The notes under the pieces are model-generated. The model was not told the DNA's origin. It worked only from the letters and a program-made list of their open reading frames with translations, and did no database searches. A program made the translations under genes and the position numbers. This document shows, piece by piece, positions 21,391-33,800 of a stretch of DNA of 64,000 nucleotides (position 1 is its first letter; each line of letters begins with the position of its first letter). This stretch comes from Conus ventricosus (lineage: Eukaryota > Mollusca > Gastropoda > Neogastropoda > Conidae): assembly GCA_018398815.1 (NCBI GenBank), contig CM031614.1:44134882-44198881 (forward strand), given 5' to 3'.

Positions 21391-24300
21391 CCCTAAAATA
21401 TCTTTTTTCAAGTGGAATTGTCTTTCCCCTGTATTTGAGAACCGTAGATATTGTTGTCATGGCGACGTCCGGCGCTGGTGGTATGGCGACGCGTGCGTCA
21501 AAGAAGAAGGTTTTCAAAATGTAGTCCCTACTATTAGTACCAGCACTTCGACTACAGTGACTTCTACTTATTCCAGTGCTGTAACCGATAGTCCAGCGAG
21601 TACTTTCACTTCTCTTCGCTAGGGATTTTCCTGCTGAGACCCCGACTGGCACTTCCGCTCGGAAGCGTCAGAGTATAGCGAAGCAACTGTGGGCTTCTGT
21701 TGATCGCAGAAACCAAAGCCCTCTCTTCCATCCATGCTTCCCCTCGTAAGGAGTATGCCCCGGGGACTTTCCTCATGGGAAGGTCGAGACCCAAGGACGG
21801 TCAGACGGGTCATCCTCCCGTGTCGGGAGTGGTGAACCCCGCCCAGGACATCACCTCCGTCCTGATGTTTCTGGAGCGGCAGCGTAGGAAGAGGCTGCTA
21901 GGCAGGAAGCTTTCGTAGGGAAGAGGCAACCCTTCGTAGGGAAGAGCTTCCAGGCAGGAAGCCCTGCGAGGGAAGAGCTAGATAGGATGGAGGCTCTGCG
22001 CAGAGAGGAGACTGACAGACAGAGATTCTGCGTAGGAAGAGGCTATGCTCCGTAAGAGGAGTTAGGTCAGCGTAGGAAGAGAAACTCGGCGTAGGGAAAG
22101 GCTCCAGACAGGAAGCTCTGCGTAGGGAAGAGATGGAACAACTTTTGCGGACTCCCACGTCTGTAAACCAGGGGTTGATCGACAGGCAAGCGATAGAGTT
22201 CGAGGCCCAAAATTAAAGCTTCCAGAGTTCAGACCTAGTGAGGACATTGATATGTTTCTTAGAGCATTTTGACAAGGTTGCTAGTTCATACCATTTGTCT
22301 GAGGAACAAAAGGCCATGCACCTTTTTTCTGATTATCTGGTGCTGCAAGGAGTGTGTGCTCACTCTAAATGAAGGCGCGTCTTATGCAGACATGCAGTTG
22401 GCTCTGCGTAAGCGTTTCCACCTTACACCAGAAACGTACAGGAGGAAGTTTAGATCCATGAAAAAGAACAACGATGAGACCTTCGTGCATTTGGAGATAG
22501 GCTGCGCAAAACGCTAGGGTACTGGCGTCAGTTGGCTAAGCTGGAGCTGAGGATCTGATTCTCATCGAACAGCTTACCAACACCGTGTCCCCCAGAGTTG
22601 AGGATCCGTATAGGCGAGACAGCACCTCAGATTTCGCGCTGCGATTCAAACCGCTGAGTGTTTGCTGAGGCTCGTAGAGCTTATGGGCATCGCCCAGAAT
22701 ACGGACAGGAAGCCCTCCACAGGATTTAGCGGCAATAAGGCGCCGACGACTGCTAGCGGGTGAACAAGGCATGCAGTTCATCGGGGACCTCAGCACCCCG
22801 ACTGTGTTTTCTTTGTGGTCGTCCCGGCCACATAGGAAAGATGTCCTAAAGCCGCCGGTAGTCATGGGGCTAGTCCTTCCCAGCGTCCTCGTGCCTCGGC
22901 TAACGTGGGGTCCATCCCAGCTTCTAGTGGTACAGAGTGCCCGTGTTCCTTTCTGTTGTTGTTCTTCCTTGGTCGACACCATCAGGGATTCGGGAGCATC
23001 AACGATCTTTGTGGATAAGGATTTGGTTTCTCCTGAGGCCCGACGGGGCGCATAGTTATGAATGTGTGCGGTTGGAGGCGGTTTTACCTCCACCCGTCCT
23101 TCTGTACTCATTCTATCTCCACCCCCAACTTCTGTGGCGAAGTATGGGCCATCGCGGTGGAGCGACCTCTGTATTCCCTTCTTATAGGAATACTAATCAC
23201 CTTTGCGGACGGACGCAGTCAGTCCGTGTCTACGGATCTGCCCGTACAGGCGTGTGTGGGAGTTACCACACGCGCCAAAGCTAAGAAGCAGGAGCAGGAA
23301 TTGCGTCCCGTTCTTCAGCCGATCTCTGACGAGTTCTGGCCAGGCTGATCCTGCTACCATGATCCGTCTTCAGGCCAGGGACTTGGATGTCCAACGCCTG
23401 CGACAACTGGTGGGTCGTCCCGCTCAGTCGCCCGACACCCAAGGTGAGCTTTAAGCTCCACAGGGGATCCTCTTTAGGTTTTCACTCAGGCAGATAGGGT
23501 GCCAAGCAGCTGGTCGTTCCCCAAAGCTTGAGAGAATCTGTTCTCCGGCAGGCCCATGATTCACCCATGGCAGGCCATATGGGCTCAAAGCGGACTCTCG
23601 AGCGGGTGAGACAAGACTTCTTCTGGCCGGGGATGAATTCTCAGGTTAGGCAGTACTGCCGCAGTTGCGATGTCTGCCAACGGACAACGCCTAAGGTCGC
23701 TTGAAGCGTGTTCCCCTAGGGTCAGTGCCACTGGTTGGGAGCCATTCAGCAAGGTTGGGTTGACCTGGTGGACCCATTAATCCACCATCCGATCGCGGTC
23801 ACCGCTACATCTTGGTAGTGGTGGACTACGCGATCGGTACCCAGAGGCTGTCCCGCCTAGGACATCGATGCCCCTACTGTGGCTGAGGCCCACTGGCAGA
23901 TTTGGACGCGCACTGGCGTACCCAGGAAGAATGTACGGCCGGAAGTTTGTACTGGAGAGCGATCATCATCCTCTCCAGTGCCTGGACCGGATCCGGCCAG
24001 TCAGTCGTCGACTCATGAGCTAGGCAGTGAACTGCAGTCATATCAAGGGTTCCAGCAATACGGAACGCTGACTATCTCAGCCGAGCTCCGTAGTCACACC
24101 CTTTGGGGAAATCAGTCAGGACAATTCCCCTCAGCCAGGTATGTCCCCTTTTGGTCTCTGTATCAGGTGTAGTGACAGCTTTCACTTCAGTGATGTTAAC
24201 GGTAGTGAATCACCAATGGTTCGGATTTGTTATTTTCATTGTGGAAGGTTTGCTTAGTTGTTTGATAAATGTATATTATGTATTTCCCTGTGGAATTCTA

Positions 24301-27300
24301 TCGTGGAATGTTTGTATTGGAGTTGTCGTACTCTGTCGGTCACAGAGGGTTGGTTCGGGTCCCATTGTTGTGAATTTGCACATGCGTCAAGGTTCAAAGG
24401 AGCACTGTATCTCAGAGAAACAGATGCTTTTAGAAGGGGGTTTGTCACGAGTTTGTCACGAGGCCTACGACGATTGACCCATCTAGGGTGGTGGAATTGT
24501 TCATTTGGTTGTTGTCGTCGTTATTGTCGTATATCCTCCCTTAATGTGGTTGTGTGTGGTTTGCACCTTTGGTGTAGTTCAGCTCAGGTTAGGTTTACTT
24601 TCTCTCTCTCTCTAATTCCACTGCCCGTGCAATTCATCCTGCAGGTTCACGGGAGGCTGGTATCTTTTTCTTGTACTGGCTGTCTCTATCGGCCTCTCAC
24701 CTGTCTTTTCACCTGCCGCACGTGCAAGGTTCCTCTTAGGCTTGAGGTATTCTCACCGTGACGTAGCGTGCATGTTGGCCGCCATCGTTTAGGCAGGTTT
24801 TCTCTTCACTCGAGCGGAAGATGTTCTCTGGAGCGCCTGCTCCGGTCTTGGTTCTTCACCTTATCGTCGAAGGTACAGTCGGTACCTTCATTTCCTACAG
24901 TCGGCCTGTAGGAGAGAGACATCACTTCATCTTTTTCCGCATCTGCGCTGCTGTCCTTTCAACCGGACAGAGGGCAGAGAGAGTCATTTGACCCGCCTCT
25001 TCTGGTCACCCACGGTAGCTGTAGCATCAGTTTCGTGGTTTATTTGTTGTTGTGTTTTTTTTTTATGTTAGCCGGCTAATTCTTCTCTTTTGCGCAATTT
25101 GTTTTTGGTTTTCAAAATTATAAAAGAAATATTGTTTGAGACCACTTTTTCTGGTTAATTCAATCTTTAACCTGGCCAGTCAAAATTATATCTTAAAAGT
25201 CTTCTCCTTTTTATGCATTTGGTGATGCGGTAGTCGGCGGGGATGGAGAGAACCTGGTGATTCAGGGTTGGTACTGCTTGGTCTCGCTCGTCCGCCCCTG
25301 TCACAATTGCCGGCTCACATTCTTCGGCCACCGTCTTTTGTGTGTGCAAGGAGAACGAGTTTTTATGTTCGCGAGCGTGCGTACGCATGATTAGTCGTTG
25401 GATGCGTGGTGGGAAATTTGTGTTATTTTGAAATGTTGCCATAAAATGTGGGGATAATTGTGCCATTGAATTATTATTATTTGCAAATGTGTGGCAGATG
25501 TAAAGCCATGGTTGCTTTATTAGTTCAATTCCTAAGAAAGAAAATGTTAAACGCGAGTGAGAGAAGGATGAAGATAATTCATATTTGTTTTATAGCCTGT
25601 TAATTTAATGCAGTCTCTTACCTGCTTCGTATGAGAAGACTTTAAACGAACATTCCTGATTTGGTTATTTTGCCGCGTTATGCTCAGGTCTGTGTTGAGC
25701 TGATGTTGTGGTGTATTTAGTAGACCTCCCCCTCGCCCATCATGCGAGTGGCTGTTAAGGTTTAACAGCATGTGTCAGACAGTACTGACTGCGGGGTCCA
25801 GTGCCCGTCTTTCTACTTTCCTCCCAGTTACCTTTCCCTCCTCCCGGGGACTTCACCCGAGCACGCACTGGTTGGGCCACGCACTGGTTGGGACTGCCCA
25901 CTGGTTGGTAACGCACGCTGGTTGGGACCGCGCACATGGTTGGTAACGCGCACTGGTTGGGGCCACGCACTGGTTGGGACTGCCCACTGGTTGTAACGCA
26001 CGCTGGTTGGGACCGCGCACTGGCTGGTAACGCGCACTGGTTGGGGCCACGCACTGGTTGAGGCCACGTACTGGTGGAAAAGCCCGTGGACTTGGCTGGA
26101 CGGTCCTGATCCCCGTCTGGGACCTTCCGGCGACGGCGCCCCCGTCCCCCGGGACGCGCTCTCCACCGTCTGTTTGTGCTGTCAAGGGTGTCGCCTTGAA
26201 CAACTCTCTTCAAGAACCGAACCGTTTGGGGCACCCAGTGCGACAGGGTGTTCCCAGTAGACTTTGAAGAGGCAGGAGTGTGAGGGCACTGCATGACAGG
26301 AAGGATGGTGCTGGAATTATTTATTTATGATTATGATTGTGTATGCCATGTATTGAGATGCTTGATTGTGATTGTGCATGTTGTGCGTGTTCGAATGCTT
26401 GATTGTGATTGTGCATAGTGCGTGCGTTGAAATATTTATTGTGATTGCGTGTGTTGAATGTGAATAAATGGGGTGTTGTATCGTAATCCTTCTGTGTGTC
26501 TCTTGCGAGGCGTGTGAGGTCAGTCACTCCCTTCGCTCCCACCTAAACCGATCCTGTCAGGGCTGACCTCCAGGGTCGGTCGTGACAGCTGTTCTTGGTT
26601 TCTTGCAAAATACAGAACTTCTGAAAATCGGTTGCTTTTTAAAAAAATTTTAAGAGGTTTTTTTTTTCTTTCTTTTTCAGATTTCTGACCATTTTAGAAG
26701 TTTAGTATCTACTCTCCTGTTTATAATACAATTGGTTTTGAGGTATACCAACAAAATGAAAAATCTTTCGAGAGTACAGTTCCTTGATGCAAGCATGCAC
26801 AAAAATCGTGTCAAGTTTGAACGCTTAGAGCGCTGCCAGTGATGAAAAGGAAGGTTCTGCCTCATCCGCACGACTCTTTTCCGTGCGCATGTGCGTTTGA
26901 ATTGTGGCAAGCACGCACAACTTTTTTTGTGGACTGGTTGTGCATGCGTGCGTGACGTTGAACACTTTCTACTCTGTAAGTGAAAATGAGAAGGGAGTGC
27001 TGTACTGCACGATTTTTGTCTGTCCGTGCAACTGACAGGGTGCTATGAACATACCCTTACAGTTTGTTCAACAGGAACCCAAAATTGCTGCCAGTATTCA
27101 TCGTGACAACTTTTTTTTTTCATGCCGGGAGCTTTTTTCGCTGTGTGACATGTCAATCTTCAGATCAGCTTTGTCTTTTTCCAGCTCAATAGAGGTTACT
27201 ACGCACTGTTCAGAATGCTTGTGTATAAATTTATTTCACTAGAATTAGAGAGAGAGAGACTGACAGAAGAGGAGACAGACAGACAGACAGAGAGAGAGAG

Positions 27301-27826
27301 AACTGACGCAGAGTAGAGAAAGAGGAAGAGACAGAGACAGAAAGGGAGGGACAGAGAGAAGGAAAACAAATGTTCGTTCAACATGGGTAGTGCATTAAGC
27401 ATAACTATTACGCCTTTTTTTCTCCCTATATCACACTGCCTTGGACTGGAAGAAAGGCAAAGACTGCTAAACAGAAACAGAGAGACAAAACACAGACAGA
27501 CAGACAGAACATTGCTGAGAAACTGGGGACAGAGAAACAAAGAGACAGAGAGAAGGCAAGATGGAGCTTCAGCCTCAGAGAAAGCCCCACTTGATAAGAA
27601 ATTTCTCAAAGGCCCGTGTGGGAGGATACACGGCAGGGTCCCTCAGACTTTTGGACGTCTGCTCAAGACTGTGCTCACCGGCATCATGCCAGCAGGGTAG
27701 TTCACAGATTGTACAGAAGGGGGTTCCCCTGTCCCGCTGTAGGACACACACACACACACACACACACACCACCACCATTATTACCCGATTCGTGATGTGG
27801 AGAAAGCTCAAGGCATGGAAGCTGGT

Positions 27827-27863
<37 letters not shown>

Positions 27864-30800
27864 CTAGAGGCGGGGAGAGGGGGAAGTAAGCGGGCAGGAA
27901 AGAGGGGAGGGAGGGGACAGCTAAAGAGGGGGAGAGAGAAGATGTCTGGTTTTGGTTGTGTACCCGTTTGTGCTAGGTGGTGTCTTGTGTATTGGTTTTG
28001 GCGTGACATGGTGTGGTGTTACGTTGACCAGTTGTGTCAACTGCAATTCACTAAACGTTGTTTTACAGTACATGTTTAGAGTCGTATTTGTCTGAGCACT
28101 CTAATATCTACGGGTTTATGGGACCAAAGTGAAAAAAGATAAGCTCAGAACTTTTTGGTTTAGTCGGATCGAAAAGAGCTCGCTTCCTTTCCATAGTTCT
28201 TCATGAAGCCAACTGTTTCAAAACACATTCTGCACGATATCCTGAATGAGAAGATTCCCAACGCTATCACTATGGCTGCTTTTAAAACATGAAATGCCTG
28301 AAAGTCCAGATTATACGACCTCAAACACAAACGGTGCAGGGCAGGAAAACAGATTCATTACTCCCATCCTTTTTTTTTTTTCTGCAATGGTTGCCTGAAC
28401 CTCTGTGAGTGGAATTCAAATTTTGCTGTTCTTTGCTGTACAATATTCTGGCTCTACACTTGTCCAGTCATGGGAGGTTCAGTTGGTTTGCATCCAAACC
28501 GCCATCCACACGATGACAACCGCCATAGAAGAGTTAGGTCCCCGATGTTTTGGTGGAATGCCCTGTGCATGCCTGCACATTATATTTATCAACACAGCTT
28601 ACTACAGAAAAGTCAGGGACTGCATACCCCTTTTTTATTCTGGCTCAGTCATCTGGAATGAACTCCCTTCTTTTTTTCCGCCCATATGCAGTCTCTGTCA
28701 TAGCTGAAGGTGCTCTTGAACCAATCTTTTCCATGGCTACTGAAATCACTTTTTTCCCACGCCCTTAGCATCTGTTTACTTTCTTTCTCTTTGTGTTGCT
28801 CCGGCATGTTTATGCGTACGTTTTCGTGAGTATGGGTATGTGGTACCTGTCCTGATGTATGCCTTTGTGAATGTACTATCTTTTGCAACCCGGCAGCTTT
28901 TTTATGAATAACGTCAAGTGTGTTTTTTCACCTATCAATTAATTCCTTATAACTGATCGAGATGTTTGAAACAGACTGCAAATATTTCCCCAAATATTAT
29001 CATCATTACTATTAAAATTCTATTATTAGTATCAAGCATACACAATCAAGCAACTTTAATTTGAATCTGGAAGGACTAAATTTTTTTTTAGTTGCAAAAT
29101 GAGGTGACTGCAGGTGGAAATCTAAACAAATTTTAAATGAAATTAATAACGTACCGCAAGAAAAACGTAGACAAAAGAATCACAAACAAAACACCATGTG
29201 TTTCAACCTCTTAGGTCTTCTTCAGGCAAAATACAAAAATCTCAGGACAACGAAAATGAATGAGCAATTACTTATCTTCATTCACTTCAGCGCCCATCTT
29301 GTGTGATGTGTGTGTGTTTATCTGACTGTCTGTGGGGGGGGGGGGGGGGGGGTTAGGGGGGGAGGAAGGGGGGAGAGGGGCCTGTGCATGCACAAGTATC
29401 CCTTACACAACGTATTATCTTCCAAGCCAGCAGTGACAGCGGGGAACGGCAACCCCGGACAGATCAATGCATCCAGCTTCTGCTTCTTCCATGCTTCCAA
29501 AAACTCCGCCTTGTACGCTGAGGAAAAAAAAAAGTCACTAAAAAAAGGTCTGTCCATGATTAAGATTATACAACTGGGTAGTAAAAAACAACCTACACTG
29601 TGTTATTGCAAATTTTCGGTTTATTTCAAACCTTCCTCAAACTAGAATGCAGAAGACCTGCCAATTGCAGTGAACAGCCTTTTAAAGCTAAGATTACAAT
29701 AAAAGTAATGTTCATATTCCATATTTCACTGAAAAACTTCAGTATACCCAGGAAGCGTTGAGCATCCCATCCATAAAGGGAGCTCACTGCTCCTCAAGGT
29801 AAGGTCTAGAGGATAACTTGGATTGGCATATATTTTTGCCACTTGCTTTGACACATCTGTTACTTCCAAAACCAAAAATTCTACTTCATATATTACAACA
29901 AAAAAGATTACATCAGAGGGGTTGAGAGACAGTAGCTATCATCAACGCACAGCAGAGGCGTGTGACGGTACAAAGTGTCCGCAGAAACAAAGTGTCCGCG
30001 TGCGGACACTTTGTTCCCTGCAGACACTTTATACCTTGAACTGACATTCAAAGTGTCCGCAGAAATCCTGCAGACACTTGTTTCCGCAAGGTGACATATA
30101 ACTTACAAAAGTGGAACAAAGTGTTCGCAGCCGTTTCAGCCTCAGTGTGAGTGGGTGAATGTGCATGTACACTCCCATGAACATGCGTGCGTGCGTACGC
30201 ATGCGCGCGCACGTGTACATGTGTGTGTGCATCTAAATTTTAAAAAATTGTTTAAATTTGTTGACTACTACGCGCACGGGAGTGTACGTGCACATTCACC
30301 CACTCACCACCGAGGCTGAAACGGCTGCGGAAACTTTGTTCCATTTTGTAAGTTATATGTCACCTCATGGAACAAAGTGTCCGCAGGATTTCTGCGGACA
30401 CTTTGAATGTCATTTTTCACGGTATAAAGTGTCTGCAGAGGACAAAGTGTCCGCATGCGGACACTTTGTTTCTGCGGACACTTTGTACCGTCACAGGCGG
30501 TCTCACCTTAATCTCACATCCAAAAGTTATTCTCAGTTTTAAACGTTTCAAAAGCACTCATTGCACCTTCCTGACACAGATGATGTGTTTTCATCATGAT
30601 ATCATAGCACTCGCATATAACAAAGCACATATTAAACATTCACCAGAACACACACTTGGGGGCTTTACATTTGGACGATACATGTTCACACACCCCACGT
30701 ACGTACACACACACGCACGCACGCACGTACACATACTCAAACGTGTACACACATGTGTATGTGCATGCATATGGCATTCTCTCTCTCCTCTCTCCTCTCT

Positions 30801-33800
30801 CTCCTCTCTCTCACAGCCCTGATGTGGCCCTCTGCGGTCGGCTGGGCTATAAGCAACATTATCTTATCTTTCTCTCTCTCTCCACACACACACACACATG
30901 CGCGCGCACACATGCACACACACACACACCTTAGAAAATTTGGTCAAACCTAACCCTTCCCCCACCCTTCTCAATCCCTCCATCCAAAATGACCAACCTT
31001 AATCTTGTCTTCCAAATGCCACCAGTCTACAATCTTCCTGGTGACAGAGACAGACAAATGAATTTACTTCAACGCACCAATACATCATTATCATTACTAT
31101 CAAAAGACGATTTTATAGAACTGTGCCCACATCACTGTTCAATAACAAAACAAACAGACGCAGTTTTTCTGAACATCACATGAAGTTAAACAGGGAAATA
31201 TGTTGAACTAAAATGGCACTATTTCAGAACAGCAAATGAGCCAGATTTACACATAAGAAGTATTGTTAACAGATACCCGCACTGTCAGGAACATATTTAG
31301 AAAAGGGTTTACATAGTGAAGAATTGTGAAATAAATCTTTTTCTTGACGAATGACATATTACAGATTACACGACAAAGTTCAGATTTGATATATCGGGTG
31401 TACTAGCTCATTGTCAACAGTGTTATATAGTTTCTGACAGATGTTTTAATATGTCCAGTCCGCAAGAAAGCACACGACAATCAATTCACTTTATCCTTGT
31501 ATGTAGTCAGTATATGAGTAAAAAAACTGTACGTTTTGGATGAGTGTACCGTGTGTCTTTACCATACAATGTTCTGAACGTATGACACCCCCTCCCTGCC
31601 CCCTTCCTCACTTCTCTCCCCCCCCCCCCCCCCCCCCCCCCCCCCAACGCCACCCCACCCACTCTCCCCTTCAGAACAGGCTGTGGCCTATCCTGAATAA
31701 ATTTCATTTCAAATTCATCTCACTCTCTTTCCCTAATCTCTCTCTCTCTCATCTAATTTATCTCCCCCCCCCCCCCCCCCCCCCCCCTCCTTTCTCATCC
31801 CTCTCTCGCTCTTCTGCATACATGTGGCTCTTATATTTACAAAGGATTTGCATTCTACTAATGTATTTGCATTGCATTTTGTCTCACTTGTGGTTTCTCG
31901 TCTTCCCTGGAGGTGTACAGATCATGTGACATATTAGTAATATGATCAAATGTGTTGTACATCATACTTCATGATAGAGATGATTGTTTTCTTTCTGTAC
32001 ACTGGAAAAGTGTGTGTGTGAGGGTGGGTGTTTGTGTGTGTTCTGTTTGTGTGTGCGCATGTGTGTGTGTGTGTGTGTGACCGTGCATGCATGTGTGTAA
32101 GTGTGAGTGTGTGCGTGGGGGGGGGGGGGGGAGGGGGGGGGGACAAACTGATTAAAAAAAAGTGCTATACCAGCAAACCATACGTTTACTTTGTGGACTT
32201 CCATGCAAACAGTAGCTATGGAGGGAGCTCTCAGTTGACACAGTACACTGTATTCATTAGTGGTTCATTGTCTGTGTACACCGAGAGTTCACTGCACATC
32301 GGCTGTTTGTACAGAAGTGCACGTGAAAAACAATGATTTGCTTGTATTCTGAGTTCACTTTTTTTTTTTTTTTTTTTTAAAGCCTTGAACATCACTCTTT
32401 AATACACACACACCAATAAACTGACAAAACTAAACATTTTCAACATATCTTTTTTTTCTTTTTTTTTGCTGGAAGTCTAGGACTCACTCCAAAAAGGCTG
32501 TCAGTGATATGAAACTTTGAACATGATTTTCACAACGCTTTCTCACGTCAAATACTGTTACAGAGATGTTCTTCAACATCATATTTTACTGCGCAGAGCA
32601 TCTGAAGATAAATAAAACAACAGAAGTCATGTAAAAGACGCTGTTTAGCACTGCACCCTCAACTAGTGAGGGGTAATTCATAATATAGAAGGTTTTGCTA
32701 CAGACCATCCCAATGAACCTAGTTATCAATTTAAAGTTTCAGCTGCATGCAATAGTTGATGTCCTATTCCTGAGCCCTGTATGTACACTGTACATCCATT
32801 TTTGCCCTGGCACGATACTATTTGGATGTGTACTTAACGTCCCAAATGTGCAATGTTTCACTTTCACACAGCATTATAGGGAAGCAGTTTCTGGGCCATC
32901 AAAAGCGATTTTTGTTATTCCCCTTCCAGCTGTCTTTTTTTTTCTTTCTTTTTTTTAGTGAATCATATGGTTAATGGATGTTGAAGAAGATAATCTTCAG
33001 CTTTTCTGCCAAGAAAGATCTGGAATTTTTTTTTTTTCTTCTCCTTCAGTTTTTATCCCAGCATTAAGAAAGGGAAAGACTGACAAAAAGCAGCCTCACT
33101 GAAATAAAACTTTTAAGCAAAAGCGAACAAACAAAACTACAAGCTGATCAGATCTTACCTGGGTAACTGGCATAACACAAGCCCCATCCTGCCCAGAGGT
33201 GGATCCTGGGAAACCAGCACACCTGTGTCAGTGACGTGGATCACACAAGTCGTTCACAGCCGTAAAGTTAAGAGGTTCTAGACTCGCACAAGCCTATCCT
33301 GCAGCTGCCAGGCACACAATCTCACCAATCCCACCCCCCACCACACCCTGCCCTTTCTCCCCAACCTTTTTTTTTGGCAAGTCTGGTCCCCATGTTCTTT
33401 TAGACAATGTATTTGATGAACACAAATACTGTTTAATGTGTGTGTGCTTGTGTGTGTCCTGCATATATTCTTAGATGTTGAATTGTTAAAACCTGTAAAG
33501 CACCCTGTAGCCTAAGTTGTTAGGATGGACGCAAAAGAAATTGTCCTCGTCAGTATTATTGTTAATCAGACGCCAGGCACTGAGAAACAAAACTGTTTAG
33601 CTGCTGAGCGATCACGACTGATCGTCCCCCTCTACTGATCTCCCACCACTGAAGATTTGGCTCCAGTCCACCACAGTCATGGATGTTGAGGGGAATCCAA
33701 TTTCAGGATTCCTAGAAATCACAGAACAAAGGGTCAGAAGACGAGCAGCTGACACATTTCTTTTGCATAAAGGAGATGTGGACGATCATGATTGTGTTAT

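Larger units (their letters stand above)
18639..26587 (+). mobile_element. LTR retrotransposon, Gypsy-like, full ends but no reverse transcriptase
   Basis: The two LTRs (18639-20770 and 24443-26587) begin TGTCACGAG and end CGTGACA. A 5-bp target duplication GCTGT flanks the element (18634-18638 and 26588-26592). A tRNA-Pro-type primer site follows the 5' LTR, and the purine tract AGAAGGGGG precedes the 3' LTR. The 3.67-kb interior shows gag, zinc knuckle, aspartic protease and then the integrase zinc-binding region in order, with no reverse transcriptase/RNase H between or after. Frames are broken by many indels. It is inserted in the last found intron of the FAAH-like gene, opposite to it in orientation. 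Confidence 0.92.

Noticed and set aside
27679..27736. Alternative acceptor 7 bases downstream giving an uninterrupted frame (WEPPSVQSVNYPAG)
   Set aside because: It avoids the one-base loss but loses the strong LLYN match to the FAAH family; kept only as a fallback model.
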